44,958 nucleotides of DNA from Acetobacter cerevisiae (GTDB lineage: Bacteria; Pseudomonadota; Alphaproteobacteria; Acetobacterales; Acetobacteraceae). Made by a program: the position numbers and the translations under genes. Below, in pieces: positions 25,717-33,711 of this stretch. Numbering within the stretch: position 1 is the first letter of the stretch; each line of letters begins with the position of its first letter. The DNA is taken from the NCBI RefSeq assembly GCF_001580535.1, contig NZ_LHZA01000137.1:1-44958 (forward strand), written 5' to 3'. The notes below the pieces were generated by a model that worked only from the letters and a program-made list of their open reading frames with translations, did no database searches and was not told the DNA's origin.

Positions 25717-27594
25717 TCAGGACACCGCGCGGGGAAGTGCCGCAGACTGCGCGTTGACCCGATACGGCCCACCGGCCAGCACCTCAATAGAGAGCAGTCC
25801 CAGCGCACCCGGCTGCCGCGCACCCAGAGCCAGAGCGGCATGGCCATTGGTCCAGCGTGCTGCCTGCCCGGCTTCCGCCGCGTGCCAGCCCGAACCCGCC
25901 AGTGTGCCCACCGCAGGTTCCAGCGCACGAGCTTCCGCCGCGCCCTCCTGCACCATCATACGCCCGACCAGAACGCCCAGCATGCGGCGGTCATCTACAA
26001 ACGGGCCGATCGTATCCACCGGACGACTGGCGCGGGATACCAGACGCACGGCCCGCACATGCGGCGGCACCATAAAGACCACGCATCCGTTATGCGTCCG
26101 CGCCTTGCGCAGCACAGCACCATCTTCTGTTACAAGATGCAGGTCCGGATCAGTCGTCAGCGTTGCGGCATCTGGAAGCAATTCCGCCTCATCCCGCTCC
26201 ACGCCGGACACCTCACTTTGCGCCGTCCGCAGCGTTTCCGCCCGCTGGGCCAGACGCCGATGCAACGGCTCTACAGCCTCGCGCGCCGTCATCAGCGGGG
26301 CCGCAGCATCCTCCGCCCAGCAGCGCGCCAGCCCGGGAATTCGCACCACAGTGCCCGCCTGCCGGAAAGCCCGACGATTACCCGTATCCAGATAGCTTTC
26401 CGTCAGCGTACCATCCGCCATAATCACCGCATGCTGTGCAGTTTCCACATGATAGTACGTGTAGGTGCAGATAGTCTGGTCATAAGCAATGGTCTCGCCA
26501 TTCACCAGCATACGCGCAGGCACAAACTGCCCATCCAGATACAGGCAATGTTCCGGGGTTATCAGAAGATCCTTGCTGGGCACGCCCTCCGCCAGAGCGT
26601 CCTGCCGCACGCGCACCGGCCAGCCGGCTTCATCCAGCGGCAGACCGGGCCGCACCTCTGCCCGTCGGGACCCGACCCATACCACCGGCTGCGCAACAGG
26701 CTTGCCGTTCTCAAACGCCAGCAGGCTATCGCCAATCTGCACCTCTTCAATCGCCACATCGCCATCCGGCGTGCGCAGCAGGGTTCCGGACAGGAAGCAG
26801 ACGGAGCCCACGGCTTCAATGCTCAGGGATGTACCATCGCTCGATACTGTCAGCGGGCCAATGCCGCTGGAAGAATAGTTACCGGTCGCAAAATTTTGCC
26901 CGGAGACGGTCACATCTGCAATTTTCTTATTATTGGCATCAAAGACTGTAATGACCTGAGAGCCGGAGGAGTTTGCAATCGAATAGGTTGCTGGCGCAGC
27001 AGCAAGGTTTTCAAAAGAAATAAAGTCTTTGGCGGTATCAAACCCCTTGATGGTAGTGGAAGACAGGTCCAGCAAAGCCCCACCCGCATTGGCAATAAAA
27101 TTGCCACCACCAGTGCCAAAATTGATGGTGGAGCCTGTCAAAAGTCCGATCAACCCGCCACCATTGCTGAATGTTCCGCCATTGGTCAGGTTGATGGTGG
27201 AACCAGAGAGCGCCCCCAGCACCACATTGCTGCCCAGCGTGGCCGTGCCGCCATCCACATTCACCGTCACGCCGCTCAGGGCGGAGATATCTGTATTAAT
27301 AGTCGCCGTGCCGCCTACATACACTGTCACGCCACTCAGCGCAGAAAGCACCGTGTTGACCGACCCTGTCACCCCCGGCGGAACAACGTATGTGCCGCCA
27401 CCAAGCCCCAGAATGGAAATAATGGAGAGCGCACCTCCATCTTTTGTCAGAACCTGCCCGGTTCCGACATTCCCGAGGTTGGTAACATTTCCGTCCGGAT
27501 CCGTAATTTTGACGGCATAGGACGTGACAATCCCCAGAAAGGTATTGGGAACAACTGAATAGACAACGCCCGAATCATTCACATAGTCGGTCAT
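25717..27594 (-). CDS. Hint-domain protein with repetitive beta-rich N-terminus
   Basis: This 625-residue protein has three parts. Residues 1-180 are Gly/Thr/Ser-rich with imperfect repeats of about 20-24 residues, seen as SALSGVTVYV (84), SALSGVTVNV (104), GALSGSTINL (128) and LLTGSTINFG (151), as in passenger beta-helices. Residues 180-262 resemble a bacterial cell-surface repeat (TIKGFDTAKDFISFENL). From C266 a Hint_2 domain begins with VCFLSGTLLRTPDGDVAIEE, then PVVWVGSRRAEV and LLITPEHCLYLDGQFVPARM. This Hedgehog/intein-like self-processing fold is frequent in acetic acid bacteria and Rhodobacterales. About 220 residues of less conserved sequence follow. There is no signal peptide, so export would need a type I or other leaderless route. 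Whether the protein self-cleaves is unknown. Confidence 0.75.
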   Translation of the reverse strand: MTDYVNDSGVVYSVVPNTFLGIVTSYAVKITDPDGNVTNLGNVGTGQVLTKDGGALSIISILGLGGGTYVVPPGVTGSVNTVLSALSGVTVYVGGTATINTDISALSGVTVNVDGGTATLGSNVVLGALSGSTINLTNGGTFSNGGGLIGLLTGSTINFGTGGGNFIANAGGALLDLSSTTIKGFDTAKDFISFENLAAAPATYSIANSSGSQVITVFDANNKKIADVTVSGQNFATGNYSSSGIGPLTVSSDGTSLSIEAVGSVCFLSGTLLRTPDGDVAIEEVQIGDSLLAFENGKPVAQPVVWVGSRRAEVRPGLPLDEAGWPVRVRQDALAEGVPSKDLLITPEHCLYLDGQFVPARMLVNGETIAYDQTICTYTYYHVETAQHAVIMADGTLTESYLDTGNRRAFRQAGTVVRIPGLARCWAEDAAAPLMTAREAVEPLHRRLAQRAETLRTAQSEVSGVERDEAELLPDAATLTTDPDLHLVTEDGAVLRKARTHNGCVVFMVPPHVRAVRLVSRASRPVDTIGPFVDDRRMLGVLVGRMMVQEGAAEARALEPAVGTLAGSGWHAAEAGQAARWTNGHAALALGARQPGALGLLSIEVLAGGPYRVNAQSAALPRAVS

Positions 27595-27599
27595 ATCTT

Positions 27600-27705
27600 A
27601 ATCTTTCTTTAAGAAAAAATCTTTTGAACCGACTCTGTTATTTAAATTATATCCCTTAAATACTTATTAATTTATTTAAATACTAATATAAAAAAAGGCT
27701 CAGCC
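27600..27705 (-). promoter_or_regulatory. Very AT-rich upstream region of the Hint gene
   Basis: About 100 bases of almost pure A/T lie immediately upstream of the Hint-domain gene in a window that is otherwise GC-rich. They contain TATAAT-like and TTTAAAT motifs on the - strand (GGATATAATTT) and an AGAAAGA element near the ATG. It is a likely promoter or bent, silencer-bound region. No confident -35 box can be placed. Confidence 0.4.
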
Positions 27706-27790
27706 TTATTCCCCCGCGCTCTCTGGCCCTCCACGCTCTGCCTCCCTATATGAAGAGGCACGAATGTAATCTTAACGGAGGCCTGTCTTC

Positions 27791-28783
27791 ATGTCTGATG
27801 CGTCCCTTTCTTCCGAGCCTGCGGAAACGCTGGTACCCGTCACGGTGCTGACGGGCTTTCTGGGTGCCGGAAAAACCACGCTGCTCAACCACATCCTGAC
27901 AGCAGAACATGGCCGCAAATATGCTGTGGTCATTAACGAATTCGGTGAGCTTGGCGTTGATAACGATCTGGTTGTCGATGCGGATGAAGAAGTGTTCGAA
28001 ATGAACAACGGCTGCATCTGCTGCACCGTGCGCGGAGATCTGATCCGTATTCTCGGCAGCCTGATGAAACGCCGGAACAAGTTCGACGGCATTATTATTG
28101 AAACCACCGGCCTGGCAGACCCCGCCCCGGTCGCGCAGACCTTTTTTGCGGATGAAGACGTTCGCGCCAAAACCCGGCTGGACGCCGTGGTGACGGTGGT
28201 GGATGCGCTGAACATCCTGCAAACGCTGAAGGAAAGCCCGGAAGCCCACCAGCAGATTGCTTTTGCTGATGTCATCATCCTCAACAAGACCGATCTTGTG
28301 GATGACGCTCAGCTCAAGGAAGTGGAAGACGCCATCCGCAAGATCAACGCCTTCGCGCCCGTGCATAAAGCCCAGAAAGGCAATGTGAAGCTGACGGATG
28401 TGATGGATGTCGGCGGGTTTGACCTCCAGCGCACGCTCTCCACCATGCCGGACTTTCTGGAAAACACGCACCACCATCATGAGGAAGGCGTGAACAGCGT
28501 CTCCCTTACGATCAAAACGCCGCTGGATGCAGGCCGCTTCCAGATGTGGATCGGCGCGCTGCTGCAGGAAAAGGGGGCCGATATCCTCCGCACCAAAGGC
28601 ATCCTGAATTTTGAAGGCCAGCCCGACCGCTTTGCGTTTCAGGCCGTGCACATGATGGCGGATGGCAATGACATTGGTCCGTGGAAAGACGGGGAGGAAC
28701 GGGAATCCCGTCTTGTCTTTATTGGTCGCAACCTCAACCGGCCCCAGCTTCGGCGCGGGTTTGAAAGCTGCGCTGTCGCATGA
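27791..28783 (+). CDS. COG0523 (CobW/G3E) GTPase metallochaperone
   Basis: This 330-residue cytoplasmic G3E GTPase starts after an ACGGAGGCC site. Walker A is GFLGAGKTT at residues 22-30, the metal-binding CxCC lies in NNGCICC at 72-78, ETTGLADP follows, and NKTD is the base-specificity motif. A linker has NTHHHHEEGVNS, a His-rich metal-binding insert, ahead of the CobW C-terminal domain (LDAGRFQMWIGALLQEKGAD, FEGQPDRFAFQAVH). Members insert or traffic Zn2+, Co2+ or Fe. No cobalamin genes are nearby, and the short C-terminal half resembles zinc-related members more than CobW. The next gene begins inside this one's stop (ATGA), so the two are co-translated. I see no Zur-type box upstream, unlike the second COG0523 gene at 39953. 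Confidence 0.88.
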   Translation: MSDASLSSEPAETLVPVTVLTGFLGAGKTTLLNHILTAEHGRKYAVVINEFGELGVDNDLVVDADEEVFEMNNGCICCTVRGDLIRILGSLMKRRNKFDGIIIETTGLADPAPVAQTFFADEDVRAKTRLDAVVTVVDALNILQTLKESPEAHQQIAFADVIILNKTDLVDDAQLKEVEDAIRKINAFAPVHKAQKGNVKLTDVMDVGGFDLQRTLSTMPDFLENTHHHHEEGVNSVSLTIKTPLDAGRFQMWIGALLQEKGADILRTKGILNFEGQPDRFAFQAVHMMADGNDIGPWKDGEERESRLVFIGRNLNRPQLRRGFESCAVA

Positions 28784-29832
28784 GCATTCCTACCGAACTC
28801 CGCGGCCTGATTGAAAAGCGCGGGGCATCCCGCACGGTTGAAGGCCACATCACCGCTTGCGCCGCCTCCCGCGATAACATGCGCTTTGCCTTTACCACGG
28901 CGGAAGGGGACGTGATTGTCGCCCACCGGGCCGATCTGGCGGAACCTGCCAGTTGGGCCACCTACGCCGTGCATGATGGCGCTGCCCTTGCGCTGGCCCC
29001 GGATACAGACCCCGGCGGCTTTCTGACCGGTGGTGATGATGGCCGCCTGTGCCGTCTGGACATGCACGGGGAAATTGAGGAACTGGGCAAGACCCGTCGC
29101 TGGGTGGAGCATGTCGTAAGCCATGTGGATGCCAAGGCCGCCTACATTGCCAGCGCCTCCGGCAAGCAGGTCGAACTGCGCGATGGCCGCGGTGAGACCG
29201 TGCTGAAAACGCTGGAGCACCCCTCCTCCGTGACCGGCATTGTGTTTGATACCAAGGGCAAGCGGATTGCGGCCTCCCATTATAACGGGGCCTCCGTGTG
29301 GTATACGCAGCCTAAAAGTGAGAGCGTACGCTCGCTTGAATGGAAGGGCAGCCATACCGGTATTGCAATCCATCCGGCTGGCGAGGCTCTGATCACCTCC
29401 ATGCAGGATAATGACCTGCACGGCTGGCGACTGTCCGACGGACACAATATCCGCATGAGCGGCTACCCCACCAAAGTGAAGTCCATGTCCTTCTCCCGCA
29501 CGGGAAAATGGCTGGCCACCAGTGGCGCAGATGTTGTGGTGCTGTGGCCGTTCTTTGGTGGCGGCCCGATGGGCAAACCCCCTGCGGAACTGCCGGGAAT
29601 GGGCGGTGCGCTCTGCACCCGCGTGGCGTACAACCCCGAGCAGGAAATTCTGGCGGCTGGATTTGCGGATGGGTCTGTCATTATGATCGAACCGGAATCG
29701 CAACGGGTTCTGCCGGTCTGCCTGAACGGGGGGAGTGCCATCAGCGCGCTGTCCTATAGTTCGGACGGATGCCTGCTGGGATTTGGCACGGAAGAGGGGC
29801 TGATCGGCCTTGTGGATCTGTCCGCAGGCTAA
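28780..29832 (+). CDS. WD40 repeat protein coupled to COG0523 GTPase
   Basis: This 350-residue protein begins with the ATGA overlap of the preceding GTPase gene. The sequence shows repeated beta-propeller units with recurring HP/SGx...W or D patterns, for example ALAPDTDPGGFLTGGDDGRL, SSVTGIVFDTKGKRIAASHY, GIAIHPAGEALITSMQDNDL, SMSFSRTGKWLATSGADVVV and ALSYSSDGCLLGFGTEEGLI, consistent with about seven blades. There is no signal peptide, so it is cytoplasmic. WD40 proteins have no catalysis of their own and scaffold complexes. The strict coupling suggests it binds the GTPase or its metal-receiving client. The biochemical partner is unknown. Confidence 0.8.
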   Translation: MSIPTELRGLIEKRGASRTVEGHITACAASRDNMRFAFTTAEGDVIVAHRADLAEPASWATYAVHDGAALALAPDTDPGGFLTGGDDGRLCRLDMHGEIEELGKTRRWVEHVVSHVDAKAAYIASASGKQVELRDGRGETVLKTLEHPSSVTGIVFDTKGKRIAASHYNGASVWYTQPKSESVRSLEWKGSHTGIAIHPAGEALITSMQDNDLHGWRLSDGHNIRMSGYPTKVKSMSFSRTGKWLATSGADVVVLWPFFGGGPMGKPPAELPGMGGALCTRVAYNPEQEILAAGFADGSVIMIEPESQRVLPVCLNGGSAISALSYSSDGCLLGFGTEEGLIGLVDLSAG

Positions 29833-29940
29833 GCGGGCATCCGCCTGCGTAAGAGACAATTGCGTGACCTCAAGAGGCAGTGTGTTGCGCAGTTCTGTTC
29901 CGCCGCCGATACTTGCGGAACACGAAAGGATAGTGACGTT

Positions 29941-31227
29941 ATGAGTGATCGGTTTCGGTTGGTTATTGTAGGGGGCGGCATTGCCGGCCTGGCACTCGCC
30001 ACACGGTTGGGAAACAGCATGGGCCGCTCTGGCAAGCTGGATATCACCCTGGTGGATAAAGGGTTCAGCCATGTCTGGAAGCCTATGCTCCACTGCTTTG
30101 CCGCTGGCACCGCGCGCAATGAGAATGACCGCATTACCTTTGTCTCCCACGCCGCCGGGCATGGCTTCCGCTTCTGCTATGGGGAAATTTCCCATCTGGA
30201 CCGTGCCGCCCGCAGGCTGATCCTCGCCCCGCTGACAGAGCAGGATGAGGATGAAGTCATTCTGGAAGAGCGGCATGTGGACTATGACGCCCTGATTTTT
30301 GCCATTGGCAGCCGCGCCAACGATTTTGGCACACCGGGTGTCAAAGACCACTGCATTTTTCTGGATAATGTGGTGGAAGCCAACAACTTTAATGAACGCT
30401 TCCGCCATGCCGTCCTGCAGGCCTATGGGCGCGGCACACCGCTGGATATCGCCATTGTCGGCGGTGGGGCGACCGGCGTGCAGCTGGCTGCTGAGTTGCA
30501 CAAGGCGCTGGATATCGGCTCCCTGTACAACTTTACGCCCACCACACCGGAAATGCGCATTACCCTGCTGGAAGCCGGGCCGCGTATTCTGCCGTCCTTC
30601 CCGGAAAAAGTGTCCGAGGAAGCCCGCCAGCAGCTGGAAGCCCTCAAGATTTCCGTCCGCACTGGCGCTATGGTCAGCGGCGTGGATGAAAAAGGCTTTA
30701 TCCTCAAGGACGGCTCCCGCGTAGATGCGCAGTTCCGCGTCTGGGCAGCTGGTGTGAAAGCCCCGGACGTTACGCGGGAAATGGACGGTCTGGAATGTGG
30801 CCGTGGCGGCCAGCTGGTGGTCAAACCCAACCTGCAAACCACACTGGATGACCGGATTTTTGCAGTCGGCGACTGTTCCTTTATTGCGGAAAGCCCCCTG
30901 CCCCCCACGGCGCAGGTTGCACGGCAGGAAGCGCACCATCTGGCAAAATATCTGCCGCAATGGATTTTGAACCAGACGCCGGTCCCGCCCTTCAAGTTCA
31001 ACAACAAAGGCGCGATTGTCGCCCTCGGCAATTACAATGGCTGGGGCGCGTTTGCGGATGGCAAGACGTTTGGCGGTGGCGCACTGCATGGCCTGAGCGC
31101 CCGGTTGGGGCACACCGCTCTGTATCGCCAGCATCAGTTTGAACTCTACGGCGTCCCTCGCGGTGCGATTGCCTGCCTGACCGACTGGCTGGACCGCTTT
31201 GTCCGCCCGTCTGTCCGAATGGACTGA
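29941..31227 (+). CDS. ndh: Type II NADH dehydrogenase (NDH-2)
   Basis: This 428-residue membrane-associated flavoenzyme begins at ATG 29941 after GAAAGGATAG; a longer frame from 29860 would add 27 unlikely residues. Two Rossmann motifs are clear: FRLVIVGGGIAGLALATRL for FAD and IAIVGGGATGVQLAAEL for NADH. FAVGDCSFIAESPLPPTAQVARQEA is the FAD-binding end motif with the quinone-site AQxAxQ pattern. A conserved KFNNKGAIVALG segment and an amphipathic C-terminus (LYGVPRGAIACLTDWLDRF) fit peripheral attachment to the inner membrane. NDH-2 passes electrons from NADH to ubiquinone without proton pumping, as expected in acetic acid bacteria with high oxidative flux. The gene stands 108 bases after the WD40 gene and ends before a strong terminator. 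Confidence 0.9.
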   Translation: MSDRFRLVIVGGGIAGLALATRLGNSMGRSGKLDITLVDKGFSHVWKPMLHCFAAGTARNENDRITFVSHAAGHGFRFCYGEISHLDRAARRLILAPLTEQDEDEVILEERHVDYDALIFAIGSRANDFGTPGVKDHCIFLDNVVEANNFNERFRHAVLQAYGRGTPLDIAIVGGGATGVQLAAELHKALDIGSLYNFTPTTPEMRITLLEAGPRILPSFPEKVSEEARQQLEALKISVRTGAMVSGVDEKGFILKDGSRVDAQFRVWAAGVKAPDVTREMDGLECGRGGQLVVKPNLQTTLDDRIFAVGDCSFIAESPLPPTAQVARQEAHHLAKYLPQWILNQTPVPPFKFNNKGAIVALGNYNGWGAFADGKTFGGGALHGLSARLGHTALYRQHQFELYGVPRGAIACLTDWLDRFVRPSVRMD

Positions 31228-31563
31228 GGTTTTCCGCTCATACAGCGGCATGCCCTCTGTGTGAGCAACGCACCCGCTACGCTCCGGCGCACGGTGTCTC
31301 TCATAGCAACGCCCCCTGCGGTCCGTCACCACAGGGGGCGTTTGTGTTTTCAGGCCTCTCTGGCACAAACCCCGCTGGCTGGCGGCTTATGACCAGATGA
31401 TCCCGTTCCGGCTCCCGCTTCCGGGCCGCCCTCTCTCTGGGCCAACAGGGCCGGGCCTGCCTTACGCAGCGCCCAAACCGTGTCCCCATCCCCTCCGGCC
31501 TGCGGCACCTGAAGGGGTCTGAAAATGCCTAATCAGGACCTCCGAGCAGGCAAACCAGAGACC
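31228..31563. other. Gene-free stretch between convergent units
   Basis: These 336 bases separate ndh (+) from the small gene at 31564 (-). Apart from the terminator I see no supported gene, repeat or operator. A 62-codon frame on the - strand (31301-31489) has a GGAGG-like start context but is Arg/Pro-rich, runs through the terminator and looks non-coding. Confidence 0.5.
31308..31350 (+). terminator. Strong intrinsic terminator after ndh
   Basis: AACGCCCCCTG (31308-31318) pairs perfectly with CAGGGGGCGTT (31332-31342) around a 13-base loop, and TGTGTTTT follows. The GC-rich 11-base stem with a T-rich tail is a Rho-independent terminator for ndh. Its A-rich mirror on the other side could also stop - strand transcription from the hsp20 operon. 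Confidence 0.8.
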
Positions 31564-31740
31564 TTACAGATAGCGGGCAGTGCCGTTATTCAGCTGGTCA
31601 ATAAAGGAGTCACAGGTCATTTCCACGACTTCCCCTTTGGTGTTTTTCAGGCGCACCTTGCAGTCACCATCATTCATCGTGCCCAGCATTTCATAACGGG
31701 TGCCGGCAATTTCAACGCTCTTGTTTGTTTTAGCGGTCAT
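31564..31740 (-). CDS. 58-residue conserved-looking small protein in the hsp20 operon
   Basis: A short gene with a clear GAAAGGAAAG ribosome-binding site about 5 bases before ATG 31740. The product starts MTAKTNKSVEIAGTRYEM and ends DQLNNGTARYL; it is mixed charged and beta-prone with no membrane segment, and carries two Cys (DGDCKVRL, MTCDSF). It lies 39 bases downstream of the Hsp20 gene on the same strand with no terminator between, so the two are probably co-transcribed. I know no family for it. The pattern of alternating strand residues (EIAGTRYEMLGTMNDGDCKV) suggests a small beta-barrel-like fold. Confidence rests on the ribosome-binding site, the operon position and normal codon use. 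Confidence 0.65.
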   Translation of the reverse strand: MTAKTNKSVEIAGTRYEMLGTMNDGDCKVRLKNTKGEVVEMTCDSFIDQLNNGTARYL

Positions 31741-31779
31741 GGTCTTTCCTTTCTGGAAAGCTAAATTTTCAAAACAGTC

Positions 31780-32262
31780 TCAGCCTGCATTAATAGCAAT
31801 ATGCCGTTCCGCAGGTTTGCTTTCCGCCTTTTTGGGCAGTGTCACGCTCAGCACACCATTTTTGAGAGACGCGCTGATTTTTTCGACATCCACATCATCC
31901 GGCAGCGTAAAGGCTTCCTCAAACGCAGCAAACTGACGGCCCGCCAGATGCTGTTTGACCGGGCCTTCCACTTCCGGTTTCTTCTTTTCACCGCGAATGC
32001 TCAGCACGCCATTGGCCGTGCTCAGTTTAATATCGCTCTCGGCACAGCCCGGCACTTCCGTCGCCACAACATAGCCCGCAGCATTTTCCGTAATATCCGT
32101 GGCCCCCAGACGATGGGCAGGCGCACCGCTTTCCGGCACCTTGTAATCTTCAAAAAGGCGGCTCATCTGCCGTTCCAGAGCTGTCAGCGGGTCCGCTACA
32201 CGAACATTGCCAACCGGAACACGCACAACAGGGGCACGACCGTTTGTTGTATAAATGGTCAT
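31780..32262 (-). CDS. Hsp20/alpha-crystallin small heat shock protein
   Basis: This 160-residue ATP-independent holdase chaperone begins at ATG 32262, directly behind a perfect AGGAGG; a longer frame to 32403 lacks support. Residues about 50-150 form the alpha-crystallin domain: TDITENAAGYVVATEVPG, ANGVLSIRGEKKKPEVEG, FEEAFTLPDDVDVEKISASL and the signature LKNGVLSVTLPKK. The tail contains an IxI motif (HIAINAG) used for oligomer contacts. It binds unfolding proteins under heat, acid, ethanol or oxygen stress. A perfect FNR box lies 88 bases upstream, suggesting induction under low oxygen; I could not find a convincing RpoH promoter. The 58-residue gene follows. Confidence 0.92.
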   Translation of the reverse strand: MTIYTTNGRAPVVRVPVGNVRVADPLTALERQMSRLFEDYKVPESGAPAHRLGATDITENAAGYVVATEVPGCAESDIKLSTANGVLSIRGEKKKPEVEGPVKQHLAGRQFAAFEEAFTLPDDVDVEKISASLKNGVLSVTLPKKAESKPAERHIAINAG

Positions 32263-32349
32263 CCGAACATCCTCCTTTTTCGCGCAGCGACCCCACAGGT
32301 CCCTCTGCGCTTTCCGGAAGTAGTGTCTCCAGCTTTGCGCCTCCGGCCC

Positions 32350-32363
32350 TTGATCTAAATCAA
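32350..32363 (-). promoter_or_regulatory. Perfect FNR/FixK-type box upstream of hsp20
   Basis: TTGATCTAAATCAA matches the FNR/Anr/FixK consensus TTGAT-N4-ATCAA at all ten defined positions. Its centre is about 94 bases before the hsp20 ATG, which would allow a class II promoter with an untranslated leader of about 50 bases. I could not place a convincing -10 box there. Confidence 0.65.
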
Positions 32364-32506
32364 ATTCCCGCCCCTTGATGTCGCGCAACGGCAATGCGCT
32401 CACCTCATGCGGAGCAGCCCTGCGTCTCCTGAAAACCTTTTATCATTTCACACCCTATTGAAACTCGCCTCTACGATTTCTCAATAGATACCGCAGCCCT
32501 CTGGCC

Positions 32507-32692
32507 TCAGCGCTTTCTTCCGGAGGCTGGCGGTATGCCTTGCTGCTGCCGGAGCCGCTTTTCAAGGCAGGCTGCGCACAGGCACCCCGTCGCAGCATCC
32601 GCAGGCAGAGGGACATCATGGGGTTTTTGCATACACCAGCACCGGGCGTCTGCCGTGCAGGGGAACTCCGTTCCGCACTCTTCGCATCTCAT
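32507..32692 (-). CDS. Cysteine-rich CWC family protein
   Basis: A 61-residue metal-binding-like protein. Cysteines occur at residues 3, 6, 12, 18, 20, 37, 39 and 42, with the family-defining RCWCMQ (17-22) and GCLCAACLEKRL (36-47). The start at ATG 32692 is chosen because it puts the first Cys pair at the N-terminus as in the family, and GGAGGCAAGG precedes it; in-frame starts at 32740 and 32755 are possible but add unrelated residues. CWC proteins are small, probably zinc-binding and of unknown function. The gene lies upstream of hsp20 on the same strand, with the FNR box between them, and diverges from the secreted protein gene at 32824. Confidence 0.75.
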   Translation of the reverse strand: MRCEECGTEFPCTADARCWCMQKPHDVPLPADAATGCLCAACLEKRLRQQQGIPPASGRKR

Positions 32693-32823
32693 GCGCAGCC
32701 TTGCCTCCCGTCCCGCGTTATCCTGTTTGCAAGACACCATAACGCGCCGCCACACGCTGCACAGCTGCTCTTTTGCCGCTATGCTGCCCGTCAGGATCGC
32801 GCCACGCCGAAAGGGCCAGAGGA

Positions 32824-33711
32824 ATGAAGCAGATTACCATACGGCTACTGGCCTTCAGCTTGCTTAGCCTGCCAGCCACCACGGCAGGTGCCGCTCCGGC
32901 TCCCCTTGCACCTCCCGCTGCGCCGTCCCCCATACCTGCGCAAACCGCATCGTCCTCCCCCTTGGCCACAAGCGCCAGCACAGCAACCCACCCAACCGAG
33001 CGCACCCCGGACACAGCCGCTTCTCCTACACAAATGCCACAGCCCACGACGGACAATTACCGCTTCTCCGGCACCCTTGGCCCGTATCCTATCGGGGCGA
33101 CGCTCTCCGTTCGGCCCGATCAGACAGTGGCAAACGCGCATTATTTCTATGTAAAAAATCTGGTCGATATTCCCCTGTCTGCTCAGAACTCAGGAGAGCA
33201 GATGACGCTGAGCGAACCCGGTGGTGGCCGCTTCAGCCTGCATTTTGAAACAAGTGATAAAGACGCTCATGCCCCGCTCACCTTCCAGACCTCCACAGCA
33301 CTGGCCGGAACCTGGACCAACGGCACAAAAACCTATCCCGTAAAACTGGATCTTGCCTCCATAGATCACCTCGCCCCCAACGCCCTGTATGAGGACGTCA
33401 CAGACGCTCCCCCTGCGGTTTTCGAGGCTATGGTGCAGCGCTTCCTGCGCAGCGTGCTGAGCGGCAACAAGGCAGAAACGGCAAAGCTGGTCTCATGGCC
33501 CTTGAGGGTGAATGCAGAACACGCCTTCACCCTTAAAACGCCCGCAGCGCTCTCCACATCATGGTCGCGGGTTTTCACGCCCTGTGTCCTCAACAGCCTG
33601 CGGGGCGCTATTCCGCATGAGATGTTTGTCCATAACGGGCAGGCCATGATTGCCAATGGCACGGTCTGGTTCGACGCTCATGGGGCGCGTGCGATAAACA
33701 GCTGCCCTTAA
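32824..33711 (+). CDS. Secreted protein of unknown function
   Basis: A 295-residue exported protein starting at ATG 32824 behind AGAGGA. An N-terminal signal peptide (MKQITIRLLAFSLLSLPATT, cleavage near AGA) is followed by a low-complexity Ala/Pro/Ser/Thr linker to about residue 75. Residues 76-190 look like a beta-rich module with the common secreted-protein pattern GPYPIGATLSVRP, HYFYVKNLVDIPLS, MTLSEPGGGRFSLHFE and TWTNGTKTYPVKLDL. The last 100 residues are helical plus a two-Cys C-terminal part (FTPCVL and the terminal NSCP). I recognise no domain family. It precedes the TonB-receptor gene by 160 bases on the same strand, so a functional link is possible but unproven. Confidence 0.7.
   Translation: MKQITIRLLAFSLLSLPATTAGAAPAPLAPPAAPSPIPAQTASSSPLATSASTATHPTERTPDTAASPTQMPQPTTDNYRFSGTLGPYPIGATLSVRPDQTVANAHYFYVKNLVDIPLSAQNSGEQMTLSEPGGGRFSLHFETSDKDAHAPLTFQTSTALAGTWTNGTKTYPVKLDLASIDHLAPNALYEDVTDAPPAVFEAMVQRFLRSVLSGNKAETAKLVSWPLRVNAEHAFTLKTPAALSTSWSRVFTPCVLNSLRGAIPHEMFVHNGQAMIANGTVWFDAHGARAINSCP

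Noticed and set aside
27595..27790. Possible Zur box before the first COG0523 gene (GTTATTTAAATTATA)
   Set aside because: The arms are not symmetrical, and it lies in generally AT-rich DNA closer to the Hint gene than to the GTPase gene.
28639..31368. 909-residue - strand frame opposite the WD40 and ndh genes
   Set aside because: The composition is a mirror of two well-supported + strand genes and carries no recognisable domain.
31301..31489. 62-residue - strand frame with GGAGG before its ATG
   Set aside because: Arg/Pro-rich, runs through a strong terminator and shows no protein-like pattern; the ribosome-binding resemblance is probably chance.
32535..32867. + strand frames of 95-110 residues opposite the CWC gene
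   Set aside because: Cys/Arg/His-rich mirror translations of a CWC gene whose cysteine pattern is family-specific on the - strand.
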